Shown: positions 16,384-27,720, numbered from the stretch's first letter. The stretch: DNA of 57,866 bases from Macromonas bipunctata (GCF_002837135.1 NZ_NWBQ01000024.1:1-57866), one strand, 5' to 3'. Made by a program: numbers and translations. The notes: generated by a model from the sequence alone, not told the origin.

Positions 16384-17043
16384 TTATGGCTTTACAGAAC
16401 TCTCATCCCTTAGAGCGAGGGCTGAGAGTATCGGGTTTTTCTCGTTCATGACGCTGATGACTTGGCCTAACTCTGGACAAATCTTAGAAAGCTTAACCAC
16501 CAAATGCTTGGGGGCCCATTTTACGAAGATTTTATCATCCTTTTTTGTAACCAGATAGTAATCTTTACTTATAACGGATGCGCCGTATTTACTCATAGAG
16601 GTTAAACGTTCCTGCACCAGCATCACGTTCTCATTGATATCATAGCAATCATAATTCAAAACTTTACCCAAAAATCCGTGTCGACGGTGCCACTCACCTT
16701 TTTTGTAAGGTCGTGTCAATTTATTAGAAGAAAATGCTTCCTCAAAAAATTTATTTATTCTCAACGTCAAATCTTTAGACATACAGCACAGTGCACCGTA
16801 CTCATTTCGAATAAATTCTTGTTCTGTATTAATTCTTACCATGGGGTTAGACATAAATCCTCTTCTTTCTATAAATTCATAATTTAGACCGTATGCGTTG
16901 TACAAACGCGCACAGCAATGCCAAACTCGAACTAAAAAGTTCAAGCACTTTTTTTCGATAGTCGAAAAAATAGGGGTATCAGCAGGCGGACAGTCTTCTC
17001 GTGACATTGAAAATGCCACAGAAAAAGAAATGCCCGCAAGCAA
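16384..17043 (-). CDS. Hypothetical protein, AT-rich
   Basis: Up to 219 residues; alternative starts at residues 13 (MSRED) and 64 (MSNPM) are plausible. It contains FLVRVWHCCARLYNAYGL, a basic stretch around KKGEWHRRHGFLGKVLNY, and a regular C-terminal half (KIFVKWAPKHLVVKLSKICPELGQVISVM). It is clearly poorer in GC than the ars genes, suggesting a different source. It is transcribed towards the LRV gene with a 30-bp gap, so the two may be co-transcribed. I recognise no family. Confidence 0.45.
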   Translation of the reverse strand: MLAGISFSVAFSMSREDCPPADTPIFSTIEKKCLNFLVRVWHCCARLYNAYGLNYEFIERRGFMSNPMVRINTEQEFIRNEYGALCCMSKDLTLRINKFFEEAFSSNKLTRPYKKGEWHRRHGFLGKVLNYDCYDINENVMLVQERLTSMSKYGASVISKDYYLVTKKDDKIFVKWAPKHLVVKLSKICPELGQVISVMNEKNPILSALALRDESSVKP

Positions 17044-17079
17044 CAGCTCAGGCTAAAAAATCCTGAAGTAATCTTGGAG

Positions 17080-17340
17080 AACGCAAGCGCAAGAATGAAC
17101 TGAGTATTCGAACTCAAGGCCACGTTGGCTTTTGTTAATTTTTCAAGCTGCGAAGACGCAGCAGCACGCTGTCTTTGTACAATCGTACAGACAAGACCAC
17201 GAGCTTGAACAAGCTCGATGCCGTCATTGCTTTTTGCAAAGATTCTCATAGCCGCGAAGGCGCGGCAGCGTGACGTTTCTACAGACAGAAATTTGTAGTG
17301 ACAGATTTTGTCGCAGAAAAATCCAAAGCTTTAGCTGCTT
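17080..17340. repeat. Degenerate hairpin repeats related to the array at the window's right end
   Basis: Two GC-rich hairpins about 110 bp apart, around 17146 (CTGCGAAGACGCAG) and 17253 (CCGCGAAGGCGCGG), plus a weaker GAACGCAAGCGC near 17082, sit in AT-rich DNA. Between the first two lies the dyad GAGCTTGAACAAGCTC. The layout (hairpin, then a dyad of the ACTTG..CAAGT kind) matches the units at 57451-57866, though sequence identity is low. The remaining DNA between 17044 and 17518 shows no gene I can support. Confidence 0.4.
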
Positions 17341-17652
17341 TGTTGTCCAGAATTATAACACAAAATTTGGGCTGCGTACTACTAAGCAACAAAAATTTGA
17401 CTGCAAGTAATCTAGTGCCACGAGTGAAGTCATAGCCCAGCGCAACGCTCAATCCATCATTGTAGATGAGTCTCAGTCTATAGACTATCTACACCGTTCA
17501 TTGTTCGCCAGTAGCAGCGATGTTGCCCCCGAAAAGTGGAGTTCTTGGTCGTGTTGAAAATACGAGCAAGGAGTCAGGAAATGTTGGGCAAGCAAATTGT
17601 CATGGTTCAATAATTTAGGACACTGCGATAGGGGCCCATTGCTTCCCCCTGA

Positions 17653-18830
<1,178 letters not shown>

Positions 18831-18894
18831 ATTTGTAAATTCCCCTATCTCAATGTTCGAAAAAACTTGACCACGACAAATCAGAGCGCGGTAC

Positions 18895-19107
18895 ACACAA
18901 GATTTCAGGCAGGAAGCTGTCAGGCAAGTCAAGGCAGGGGAGTCCATTGCGGCAGTGGGCAAGACGTTGGGCATCCCCAAGGCCACGCTGGGCAAGTGGG
19001 TCAAGCAGTCGGATGTGGGTGGTGGTGCTGCCCAGAAGGCCAGCAGCGTGACATCAGAGCAAATGGAGCTGGCGCGACTGAGGGCAGAGAACGCGCGGTT
19101 GCGGTGA
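18895..19107 (+). pseudogene. IS3-family OrfA remnant
   Basis: In one frame the segment reads DFRQEAVRQVKAGESIAAV, then GKTLGIPKATLGKWVKQS and ends AENARLR followed by a stop: the HTH and zipper of an IS3 OrfA whose first residues are missing. It belongs to the outer element and is not related closely to the intact OrfA at 17665. Confidence 0.75.
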
Positions 19108-19186
19108 AGCTTGCATAAGTGTCCACTTAAAAATAGGTGGACACCATCGTCTCGCATCTCACTCCAAAATCACAGATGACTTTGCC

Positions 19187-19626
19187 GGACGTTTACCGAC
19201 CTCTTCAGCCGTCAGGTGGTGGGCTGGAGCCTGCAGCCGCACATGCACACCAGCCTGGTCAAGGACGCACTGGCCATGGCGTGGTGGCGTCGCCGCCCGG
19301 CACCCGGACTGATATTCCACAGCGACCGCGGCAGTCAGTACTGCAGCCACGAGTTCCAGGATGCGCTCAAGGACTGAGGGATACGCTCATCCATGAGCCG
19401 CAAAGGCAACTGCTGGGACAACGTGCCCACTGAAAGCTTCTGGGGTCGCCTCAAGACTGCCAGCGTGCATAGGCACAAACTTGCCACGCATGAGCAGGCC
19501 CGCAAGGCGGTCTTGGACTGGGTGGCGTTCTACAATCACCGCAGGCTGCATTCGTCGATAGGTTATCTCAGCCCCATGCAGTTTGAGCAACGCTGGTACG
19601 AGGCGCAGCGTCACGAAGCCGCGTAA
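19187..19626 (+). pseudogene. IS3-family OrfB remnant with internal stop
   Basis: The frame reads [18 protein letters not shown], then [19 protein letters not shown], a TGA at 19375-19377, and SMSRKGNCWDNVPTESFWGRLK with a normal C-terminus. The first catalytic Asp region is lost. A GTGTCCAC...GTGGACAC dyad at about 19119-19144 marks the junction with the orfA remnant. Confidence 0.85.
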
Positions 19627-19678
19627 ACCGTTGGCTAAGAGCTACGCAATTCAGGGGCAACATCAAAAGTGAGTCGAG

Positions 19679-22096
19679 TTAAGGCTGCAAACCGAGCCAC
19701 GGTGCAATGCGTTGCCAGACAAGGTCGGCAAGCTCCTTTCCGCGGGCGTTCACAGCGTTAAGGTTCCAGTCGCCATTCACACTGCTGATGGCATGCACGT
19801 GAGGCAAGTACTGGCCAGCGTAAATGTTTCCACCTACCTCGGTGACGTCCACGCCAGCATCCGATATAGACTTGAGGATGGCTTTGGCTTCATCCTCCGT
19901 CTTTGCAGAAAGCGCAGCGAACAACAAGCGCTTTTGTTCCCAAGGACGGTCGCTGAGGGATGAGTTGCAGCGGGTAGGCACCAACGTCAGGTTGCCTAGT
20001 CGCTCAAACTCTTCGTCCTGGTATAGGTCGGGGGACCACCCCTTCGCCTTGGACCGGGGCGCAATGTGCTCGATAGACGCGAACTGCTCGCCGACCCAGG
20101 CATCTAGTGTCAACGTCGGGTTGCTTCCTACCTTTCCGCGCGTAAGGCGGCCCTCGGGCCCCTCCACAACGTCGTGGAAGGCAATTAGCAGTACGAAGCG
20201 AGCCAGAGTCGTATTAATCTCCCAAAGTGGCTGGACAACCGTCTTCTCAATCCACTCGGTCTTGCCGGGGATGTTCGCACCGTGCTTCTTGCTCTTGCGG
20301 TCGGCCTGAAGGCGAGCGACAAGCGCCGCTTGGATAGCCTGAACTGTTGGCAAGGAGCCCTCAACACGCTTTCCCCGAGCCAGGGCAGGAACGCCGTGCT
20401 CTAGCGAACCCTCACTCATCAGTGACCGATACACCTCGTCGATGCGGTCAGTTGTGCTGCGCGACGCACGCCACAGAACCGTAAAGGCGGTGACCGCCTG
20501 CACGACCTTGCAGAAGGTCTCGAGCGCTTTCTGGCGCTCAGAGGGGTCCTTATAAAGATTAACAGCCGCCGCATACTGCGCAAGCAGCGGCGCAGTAATG
20601 GTGTGACCAAAGTCCACCAGAAAGCGAACGCAAAGAGCTGTTGGTTCAGAGAGTACGAGCCCGTCCACCTTTGGCTTGTCCGCACCGTTGACCCACAAAT
20701 TGTCGAAGAATCGGGACAGTTCAGCTAGGTGACGAATGAACTCCTGCTGCTTCTTGCGGTCGCTGTAGCCGTCAAAAGCCTCGCGCATAAAGCGCCGCTG
20801 GTCGGCCAGATTCTTTGAGCGCTTCTCCCCAAGCTCAGCCAAGGCGAAGGCAACAAGCAGGTCTGCCGAACGCTTCTGGCGTTCATCAGCTCGACTCACT
20901 TTACGTATGTAGTCGCCTGCAACCTCAAGCTGCTTCTTCTCTTCTGAGGAGTTGTACTGGGTCGTTCCGACCGACTGGACTACCTTGGGTACAAAAGTCT
21001 CCAGGGCGGTCAAGGGCTGACCAGTGGTGTTCAGCGCTTCAAACACATCAAAGGCAAAGTCCTCTGAGGTCGCAGTGACAACGACTAGCGTGATTCGTTC
21101 GAGCGCAAACTTCGAGAAGAACAGCAGGGAGACTAAGTTGGTTGAAGCTTCCCACCACTTTCTAGACCGGACGTCCTCTGCGGGAGGCTTCTCACTAGCT
21201 TGTGTAATTGCATTATCGGTAGAAATCTGCGGTAAAAGAACTAACTCGAGCGCTTTCTTCATCGAGTCGGGAAACTCTTCGCCGAAGAGAGTGTCCTGCT
21301 TGTCGTCGTCTCGAACAATGCCCAAGAGCTCCGGGAACTCATCATCACGAGGGAGATTGCGCAGCTTGTCACGCATCACCTTCAACATCTTGATGAAGTG
21401 CTTGCGCTGTCCTTCGTTCGGGGCGGTGTCGGTTGAATCCTTCAGCACGACTGAGAACCTCGACCAGTCAGGTTCTTGTTGCTCCCGGAAGCGGACGAAC
21501 TCAAACAACAGCCAGGCGATGGGCGAGTTGTACATCGCCTTGTCTGCCTCGTAAGACCACGTGTCTACGAAGGCCCGTATCATCTTCGGGAAATGCCTGA
21601 ACTCGCCCTCGCCGTTATTCTGTCGCTCGGACAGCATCTGGGAGAGCGACCCGCGCATGTCGTTAACGCGTGTCTCCAGCCACTGGCGAGCCTCGTCACT
21701 GTCCTTGGCTTTGACCTTCTTCAGCTCAGCCCACTGCACCTCGATTTCGAGCAGGAGTGCTAAACACAGCATCAGCAAGGTAGTCAGACGCTGCTGCCCG
21801 TCAATGACCGACATGACCTGCGTATAGACCTGGTTCTTGACCAAGGGGCTGATGGTCGACTTCTTCGAGTCATTCATCGCGATGATGGTCCCGATGAACG
21901 TGATGGACTCGTCCGGCCGCTTCAGCAGAGCGTTCAGGCCTTGAATCGTGTCGTCGATGAGGCGCTCAACATTGGTCTTGTCCCACGCGTAGTCGCGCTG
22001 GTAGGGTGGGATGTACAAACCGCGACCGTTCTTCGACACGAAGTCGTAGAGACCTTCCGATTCAGCGTCGAATATCTTTTGACCTAGACTAGGCAC
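19679..22096 (-). CDS. sspE: SspE: DUF262-DUF1524 phosphorothioate-sensing restriction protein
   Basis: 805 residues. The N-terminal DUF262 NTPase has IPPYQRDYAW (about 29-38) and VIDGQQRLTTLL (about 96-107). The C-terminal DUF1524 HNH-type nickase has FASIEHIAPRS (about 675) and LGNLTLVPTRCNSSLSD. In Ssp systems SspE reads the phosphorothioate mark on host DNA, hydrolyses nucleotide and nicks invading DNA. GmrSD-type enzymes share both domains, but the neighbours (sspB, sspC, sspD) decide the call. It is the last gene of the minus-strand operon, 23 bp after sspD. Confidence 0.85.
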   Translation of the reverse strand: MPSLGQKIFDAESEGLYDFVSKNGRGLYIPPYQRDYAWDKTNVERLIDDTIQGLNALLKRPDESITFIGTIIAMNDSKKSTISPLVKNQVYTQVMSVIDGQQRLTTLLMLCLALLLEIEVQWAELKKVKAKDSDEARQWLETRVNDMRGSLSQMLSERQNNGEGEFRHFPKMIRAFVDTWSYEADKAMYNSPIAWLLFEFVRFREQQEPDWSRFSVVLKDSTDTAPNEGQRKHFIKMLKVMRDKLRNLPRDDEFPELLGIVRDDDKQDTLFGEEFPDSMKKALELVLLPQISTDNAITQASEKPPAEDVRSRKWWEASTNLVSLLFFSKFALERITLVVVTATSEDFAFDVFEALNTTGQPLTALETFVPKVVQSVGTTQYNSSEEKKQLEVAGDYIRKVSRADERQKRSADLLVAFALAELGEKRSKNLADQRRFMREAFDGYSDRKKQQEFIRHLAELSRFFDNLWVNGADKPKVDGLVLSEPTALCVRFLVDFGHTITAPLLAQYAAAVNLYKDPSERQKALETFCKVVQAVTAFTVLWRASRSTTDRIDEVYRSLMSEGSLEHGVPALARGKRVEGSLPTVQAIQAALVARLQADRKSKKHGANIPGKTEWIEKTVVQPLWEINTTLARFVLLIAFHDVVEGPEGRLTRGKVGSNPTLTLDAWVGEQFASIEHIAPRSKAKGWSPDLYQDEEFERLGNLTLVPTRCNSSLSDRPWEQKRLLFAALSAKTEDEAKAILKSISDAGVDVTEVGGNIYAGQYLPHVHAISSVNGDWNLNAVNARGKELADLVWQRIAPWLGLQP

Positions 22097-22119
22097 TTAA
22101 TTTCCTCCTGTTGTTCGAG

Positions 22120-22962
22120 TTACTTATGGCAGACGAGGCAGGCTCCACCACCTTCGTCTTCAAGGTACAGGTCGTCGATGTCAATCGGTTCGATGGGGAT
22201 GACGCGCAATGGGTTGGGCTTGCGGCGTGCCAACTCGCGCTGCTTGCGAGTCTCGAAGTCAGCCTTAATTTCCGCAATGCGTTCGGGCCGCTCCAGGTCC
22301 GTTAGCGGCTCTCCTTGACTCCATGTGAAGGGTGACCCATGCTCAAGGGCATTCTTCTCGTAAGCTTTGGCATCCTCAAAGGCCTCGGGATGGTTTTCTT
22401 TCAAGCGAACCCATTCAACCTTTTGCTGGAAGAAGCAGAATGTGCAGCCTGAGCGAGAGCGCCACTCGTAGTACTTAGGCAGGCCAAGCCCTGAACCTTC
22501 AAGCAACTCGAACACTCCAGGCTTGTCGATACCGTGCTCGCGGAACGGCATACGAACAATCAAGTTCTCATGCTGGGCGACCATACCTTCACGGTGTTCT
22601 TCGTCCGCCCGAATCGCAACATAGCTATAGACGGTATCGCCTGCCTCAAGGGACGGCTTAATCCACTGCTTGAAGGGGTCTAGCTTCAGCTTGCGCGTGC
22701 ACCACCGAGTCTTCGGTGAGGGAAGGTAATTGTTGTACATCCTCAACCAGAAATCGAAGTCTCGGTGCGGATTCAGGTAGTGAATCTTGCGGCCGACGAA
22801 CCCTTCGAGCTTCCCGAGGAACTCGTAAACCTCGGGCAGCTCCTTACCCGTGTCGGTGAAGAAGTACTCCAGCGGAATCTCGGGATGGTTCAGACTCATG
22901 TACACAGCAAGTGCCGCGCTGTCCTTGCCTCCAGAGAGCCCCAGAACGTGACGTTCAGCCAT
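22120..22962 (-). CDS. sspD: SspD: PAPS-reductase-like sulfur insertion ATP pyrophosphatase
   Basis: 280 residues. GLSGGKDSAALAVY (about 8-21) is the ATP-pyrophosphatase P-loop of the PAPS reductase/DndC group; TDTGKELPEVYEF follows. Cysteines that could hold an Fe-S cluster are WCTR, GCTFCFFQ and CLVCHK at the C-terminus. The enzyme is thought to activate the DNA backbone so that sulfur replaces a non-bridging oxygen. It overlaps the end of sspC by 8 bp. DndC is the homologue in Dnd systems, but dndB, dndD and dndE are absent. Confidence 0.85.
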   Translation of the reverse strand: MAERHVLGLSGGKDSAALAVYMSLNHPEIPLEYFFTDTGKELPEVYEFLGKLEGFVGRKIHYLNPHRDFDFWLRMYNNYLPSPKTRWCTRKLKLDPFKQWIKPSLEAGDTVYSYVAIRADEEHREGMVAQHENLIVRMPFREHGIDKPGVFELLEGSGLGLPKYYEWRSRSGCTFCFFQQKVEWVRLKENHPEAFEDAKAYEKNALEHGSPFTWSQGEPLTDLERPERIAEIKADFETRKQRELARRKPNPLRVIPIEPIDIDDLYLEDEGGGACLVCHK

Positions 22963-25900
22963 GCTTCTTCCCCTTGTCTTGTTGCTTAATCAGCATGGCA
23001 CCAGCCTCCGCAAGCGCAGCCAGAATCACCTCCTCGCGCTCGCCTTGGGCTTTTACCAAGAACTGCCTCACCAAGCGGTCAATCGCAGGCGTATCCGACT
23101 CAGAGATATCCACGAAACCAGTGGCGTCCAGCCCATGGCTCGCACCGAAGACAACGCCAATCAAGCGACGAGTCGACGGGCGGCCGCGCAGCGGGGCCAT
23201 AGTCTCTGCCTTGCGGAAGTCCACCGCCCACGCGGCAAGCTTTGCCATGGCAGCGTCAATGTCTCGGTCTACCCAAGCTGCCTGAGGTTTGTCGATGGCC
23301 AGACTAATGAGCGACTCAACAGTCTCATCAGACTCGTCATAAGTCCCAAGACGCGTCGCGAATGCGTCAAGCTTGAAGTCGCCCGTCATTCCTTTCACCG
23401 TGGCCGCTCGCTTGTGCAGGTCGTCCAGTTGTCGCTCACCATGGTCAAGTGCCCCTAGCAGATGAGCACGCACGCTCGCCAACATGCGGTGATAGGCACC
23501 AGACAGCTCGTCGGTGACCGCCTGCAGACGCGTGTTCAACGTAGCCGGGTCTTGGGCTTCAAGCAGCGTAGGCAGGTCAGAGAAGAGGACTCGCAACGGG
23601 TCGCTCGCCTTGAGCAGCATCGCTCTAACTTGCTGGGCTCTCGGTGACACGGTCATCGTACGTTTCGTCCAACCGGGCAAGCCAACGACAAGTCCAACCA
23701 AGCCACGGGCCACATCCAAGGGTGCCGCGCCGACTTCTGTACTAGACCTGTCGGAGACGGTCTTCGCCAAAGCCTCAACCAGCTTTGCCTTGTCCTTCGA
23801 GGCTTCCACATGCTGGAAACGAATGCGACTAGGGTCCAGCGTCCACTCATCGACTACGGCGTCGTTCAGGTCAGGGGTGAAGACGCCATTGACATATAGG
23901 GCGAGAGAAGAACGGTTGGCCAGGTAGAAGGCAATCGACAGAATCGGCATGACACCAGCCCGAATACCAAACGGCGGTAGCGCCCAACCGGAGTAGAGCT
24001 CCTTGAGCGTAACGGACTTACCTTCAGCGATAAGCTCTGCCTTTGTCTGCCACCAGAAGGTCTCATACGACTTCCCTCGCGCGTTATAGTTCGGGCCACC
24101 GAAACCCCAGCCCTCTTTTTCCCGTGAGCGATGGAGTCCGGGGTCGTTCAACACCGTGAAGTACAGACCGGCGTCAGCGGGGAAACCCTCGTAACCAAGC
24201 TTGGGCAAGTGACCATGGGTCACCATGCGATTCATCAGGTCCTTGCGGGCCTTGACGGAGTTGCTGGACGGTCCCTCTCGGTTGATGAGCTCACTGAAGA
24301 TATGCGGAGCCTTCTCGTAGACCTTTTCAACAATGTCTGAGGCGATGACTGAAAGGGCAGTGCTGCTCTTTGTCTCGACAGCGGCACCATGGCTATACCA
24401 CTTCGAGAGTTCGAACGCGTCCGCTAGCTCTTCCTCAAGCGAGGCTCGGACCGCCTCGATGCGGCCGACGATTTCCCGACGTGCCACGGAATCTCCATCA
24501 AGCTCAGGCCTGGTCTTCATCACGCGCTGAGAGGCTGCGAGCTCGAGACTCAACTCGATGATGCGTTCAGCGTTCTTCGGGGTGCCGAGCAATAAGGATT
24601 CAATCCTCGTGATTGCGCTTGCGTGGCGCACGCGGTGCTCCGCAGACCGGACAGTCTGGCCGGGAGGGGGCAAACACAGCAGGAATGCTCCCGCACTTGA
24701 ACCCGTGAGCTCGAACTGCTCGACGACTTTCTCGACTTCCTCTAGCCGGATAATTCCTCGAGTGAACCATCGCATGGTTCCCGTCTTCTGATAATGACGC
24801 TTAGCCAGAACTGGCTGCAGGTCACTCAGCGTGGAGATGTGCTCGAGGTCAGGCTCGCCAATCTCTCCCCGTGCGAGGTTGATGGCGCCTTCAATATCAA
24901 AGTCCGAGCCGGCATAGATGCCCCAAGCACCTAGGTGCTTACGTTCGATGAGAACCCTCCAGTCCGAGAGTTCCTCGAGAGCCTTGCGAATCTGCTCTTC
25001 GTCTACGCCCGGAGTGGAGACGGCAAGGACTGACTCCTCCGCAACCAGGCCAGACCCGTTGCGGAACATCTCAATCAGAGCAATTGTCTTGGTCAGCTTG
25101 ACGTGTACATCAGTACCCTTGGCCTCAGCTCGCTCGATGGCATCGCAGCATTGAGCCCATCGATGCCCGTCGGGGGAAGCGACGATAGCTAGCTCAAGGT
25201 TGGCGCGCAGGTAGTCCCAATACGTCGCAGGGCCGTACATGGCGGACCACTGAGCTTCGTAGCCGTTGAGGAACTCTACGAAGCCGAGAGGCTCGCGAGA
25301 CGCCAGAAACCCGAACGTGCTTCTCTCGTTTTGTCCGAAGCGACGGCGAGAGATGGGACCGAGCAGTGCTGTAGTGACCGGGTGCAGCGGCCAGCATGCA
25401 CGCAGCGAGTCCGCCAGTGTCGCAGGCGTTCCAGGACGACGAGTGCGAATTGCTGCGGAAATCTTGTCTGCAAACTTCGAAACTTCGCCTAGAGACGGCG
25501 GGTCTTCGACCTTGATGGCCTTGCCAACTAGCTCGATGACCTCATCCGCGGCAGCAACCAGTGGAATATCAACGAACCGGCCTTGCACCTTGGCCCACTC
25601 ATCGCGTGACTGTCGACCCAGGCGCGAAGCGTAAGCTTCAAACGCTTGGTGAAGGATGCCGACAATGACGAGCTTGCCAGAGCAGCGGCTTGCAGCCTCG
25701 GCGAGCTCTTGGAAGAAATAGATATCCCCACCTTCCTGAGCGGACGCCTCAAGAAATTTGCCTAGTTCGTCAATGACGACGAGGACTCCTTGAGGGTGAC
25801 ATTCTGCGGCCTCGACAAGCTCGCCCACGACATCAGGCTGCTTCTTACGTTGGGCAGGCAGACCTCGCGCCTTGGCTAAAGCAGCACTGAGCTCCTGGAC

Positions 25901-26311
25901 AATGTCAGCTCGTTTTCCCACTACAGGCACGACCAGCCAACCGTCGCCCTTGGCCTCGAACGCAGTGTGGACGAGACTGCCATCGGGGAAGCCGAGAAGT
26001 TGCTTGGCCTTGGTGCGGACCTTCGGTTGTCCGCCAACCAGTGAGCACAGCATCAAAGCAAGGGATGACTTACCTCCGCCGTACGGGCCAGTCCAGGTGA
26101 ATGCGCGCTGACGAGTCTCGGTGATTTGCCGCGCCATGCTCTCAAGAAGAGAGCTCGCCGTGCCTTGGCAGATGTAGCCGGAGAGCGCGTCTTCACGCCC
26201 GACGTCTGTATCGATTCGAACTGAGCGAAGGAACTGACGAGAGATGGTGACGACATCCGACAGCATCCTCTTCTCGGTACCTGCAGGTCGAGATTGCTTA
26301 GGCATAGGCAC
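22955..26311 (-). CDS. sspC: SspC: large P-loop ATPase of the Ssp phosphorothioation system
   Basis: 1118 residues. Walker A lies in WTGPYGGGKSSLALMLCSLVG (about residues 72-92), a Walker B-like stretch is GVLVVIDELGKFLEAS (about 175-190), and the rest is long and mostly helical. Size and position between a DUF4007 gene and a PAPS-reductase-like gene match SspC, the ATPase of the single-strand phosphorothioation machine. The start ATG lies 14 bp inside the end of sspB, so the proteins are translationally coupled. Confidence 0.82.
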   Translation of the reverse strand: MPMPKQSRPAGTEKRMLSDVVTISRQFLRSVRIDTDVGREDALSGYICQGTASSLLESMARQITETRQRAFTWTGPYGGGKSSLALMLCSLVGGQPKVRTKAKQLLGFPDGSLVHTAFEAKGDGWLVVPVVGKRADIVQELSAALAKARGLPAQRKKQPDVVGELVEAAECHPQGVLVVIDELGKFLEASAQEGGDIYFFQELAEAASRCSGKLVIVGILHQAFEAYASRLGRQSRDEWAKVQGRFVDIPLVAAADEVIELVGKAIKVEDPPSLGEVSKFADKISAAIRTRRPGTPATLADSLRACWPLHPVTTALLGPISRRRFGQNERSTFGFLASREPLGFVEFLNGYEAQWSAMYGPATYWDYLRANLELAIVASPDGHRWAQCCDAIERAEAKGTDVHVKLTKTIALIEMFRNGSGLVAEESVLAVSTPGVDEEQIRKALEELSDWRVLIERKHLGAWGIYAGSDFDIEGAINLARGEIGEPDLEHISTLSDLQPVLAKRHYQKTGTMRWFTRGIIRLEEVEKVVEQFELTGSSAGAFLLCLPPPGQTVRSAEHRVRHASAITRIESLLLGTPKNAERIIELSLELAASQRVMKTRPELDGDSVARREIVGRIEAVRASLEEELADAFELSKWYSHGAAVETKSSTALSVIASDIVEKVYEKAPHIFSELINREGPSSNSVKARKDLMNRMVTHGHLPKLGYEGFPADAGLYFTVLNDPGLHRSREKEGWGFGGPNYNARGKSYETFWWQTKAELIAEGKSVTLKELYSGWALPPFGIRAGVMPILSIAFYLANRSSLALYVNGVFTPDLNDAVVDEWTLDPSRIRFQHVEASKDKAKLVEALAKTVSDRSSTEVGAAPLDVARGLVGLVVGLPGWTKRTMTVSPRAQQVRAMLLKASDPLRVLFSDLPTLLEAQDPATLNTRLQAVTDELSGAYHRMLASVRAHLLGALDHGERQLDDLHKRAATVKGMTGDFKLDAFATRLGTYDESDETVESLISLAIDKPQAAWVDRDIDAAMAKLAAWAVDFRKAETMAPLRGRPSTRRLIGVVFGASHGLDATGFVDISESDTPAIDRLVRQFLVKAQGEREEVILAALAEAGAMLIKQQDKGKKHG

Positions 26312-27218
26312 TTTCCAGGAGCTTGTATTTGTATTCGGTAAGGCTCTTCAACGCAGAGTCCTTGCGAGTGACTTGCCGAATACCTGCTTGTTCAGTCCAT
26401 TGAATTTGGCCTCGAGTCAAATCCTCAAGTGCCATCAGCCTGTCAGCAACTGCATTCTCATCAAGCTTGAACACGCGACCGGGCGAGCCGTAGTCATAGG
26501 CCACTCGGTCGAATGCCATGACCGAGCCCGCGTGAGGCATGCGTTCCCAGTAGTCCAACAGTGCGTAGGCAAAGACTCCATCAGGCAGAGAGCGCTTAGA
26601 ACCACGACGAAACTCGAAAGCCCCCTTGGCGTTCTGCTGAATGAGCCCGAGCTCGCCGAGCAGTGGCTCACTCATCTCTTCGGGAGAGTTGCCGCCAAGG
26701 CGAGGGACGTAGCTTCGGATGCAGCATTCGACGTCACGCTTGAGAGTGGCCATTGAGATGCGGAGCTTATGTTCGGTCACCAACCCAGAGAGCGCATTCA
26801 CAATGAACTCGCGGTCGAAAACCTGCTGCGCAACATGATTAAAGAGAAACCACCAAGTAGTAGTCTTCTCATGGGTGCTTGCGACTTGCCAATGCATCAG
26901 CCACGTTGTTGCGGTGTGCTCACAGTACTCGTCAAGACCATTTTTACTATTGAAAAGCAAGTTGCCGAGACGAGTAGGGATGTACCCCCCTGCGTCTTCG
27001 ATAATGCCACAGGCCGTTGCCCAAAAACGGATGGACATGGCCATGTTCTTACCCACTCCGAAGCGCACGATGGCCTCTTCGTCGGCAAAGACCGAGCGGG
27101 GAGTAGGTTCTTCAAACTGTGTGACCGCGTCGTACGCCTTACGAAGCCACAGCTGACGCAAAGGGAAGGTCTCATGCCCCGAGAACTGTGGAGGGGCGTC
27201 GGAAGGTAGCTGAATCAT
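26298..27218 (-). CDS. sspB: SspB: DUF4007 DNA-nicking component
   Basis: 306 residues from the ATG at 27218 (MIQLPSD); a GTG at 27269 is also in frame but has no ribosome site. DUF4007 signature near the N-terminus: FSGHETFPLRQLWLRKAYD, then FGVGKNMAMSIRFWATA. The rest is mixed helix and strand. In Ssp systems SspB is a nickase needed for installing 5'-CpsCA phosphorothioates on one strand. It is the first gene of the operon; the 250 bp upstream are AT-rich and presumably hold the promoter. No sspA (cysteine desulfurase) is next to it. Confidence 0.85.
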   Translation of the reverse strand: MIQLPSDAPPQFSGHETFPLRQLWLRKAYDAVTQFEEPTPRSVFADEEAIVRFGVGKNMAMSIRFWATACGIIEDAGGYIPTRLGNLLFNSKNGLDEYCEHTATTWLMHWQVASTHEKTTTWWFLFNHVAQQVFDREFIVNALSGLVTEHKLRISMATLKRDVECCIRSYVPRLGGNSPEEMSEPLLGELGLIQQNAKGAFEFRRGSKRSLPDGVFAYALLDYWERMPHAGSVMAFDRVAYDYGSPGRVFKLDENAVADRLMALEDLTRGQIQWTEQAGIRQVTRKDSALKSLTEYKYKLLESAYA

Positions 27219-27466
27219 TTTGGGTGCTCGTTTAACTGGATGATATCGCCAGTCTGACCGGCCTGCCACTTGGCGCGGAAACTTTCCCGACGTCTAAAAA
27301 TAGTTAAAAACTAATAAGTATTATTTTCAATAGTATTCTTAAGTATCTGCACTCGGCCTTCAAAAGCAACCTCTTGTCATCCATGACTGTACGGAATAAC
27401 AGAAACGCTAGGGATGAGGCTGGCACAGAGCAGGGCTCAAAGTTCAGTCAGGACCTAGCCTCTTTG

Positions 27467-27700
27467 TCAGCCGGTCAGCGTGGTCGTGGCCGACTCAACC
27501 AGTGGTTTAGGCCTCGGTCCGCGCGGAGTCCACATCCAAGGTGAGTCATACACCTCACCAGTGTTCATGTCTGTCCAGCGGACTTTGGGCACCCTCGGGA
27601 CTTTTGCCGTTTTGGGTAACATTGCTTTGAGCCACAGGGGTAGCATGTTTTTTTGAACGCAATCCTTGGCTGACTCATCGAGCCCCCCGCAACCATACAA
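27467..27700 (-). CDS. Small hypothetical protein
   Basis: 77 residues or, from an internal Met, about 58. Basic N-terminal half, then VRWTDMNTGEVYDSPWMWTPRGPRPKPL, a Trp/Pro-rich end. It abuts the IS3 remnant, whose end is at 27721, so its 5' part may have been cut by the insertion. I recognise no family and coding is uncertain. Confidence 0.3.
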   Translation of the reverse strand: MYGCGGLDESAKDCVQKNMLPLWLKAMLPKTAKVPRVPKVRWTDMNTGEVYDSPWMWTPRGPRPKPLVESATTTLTG

Positions 27701-27720
27701 CCGTGCTGAGATGGGAAGAT

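Noticed and set aside
19679-27218. Dnd phosphorothioation system
   Set aside because: The PAPS-reductase-like gene could be dndC, but DUF4007 and DUF262-DUF1524 partners point to Ssp; no dndB, dndD or dndE.
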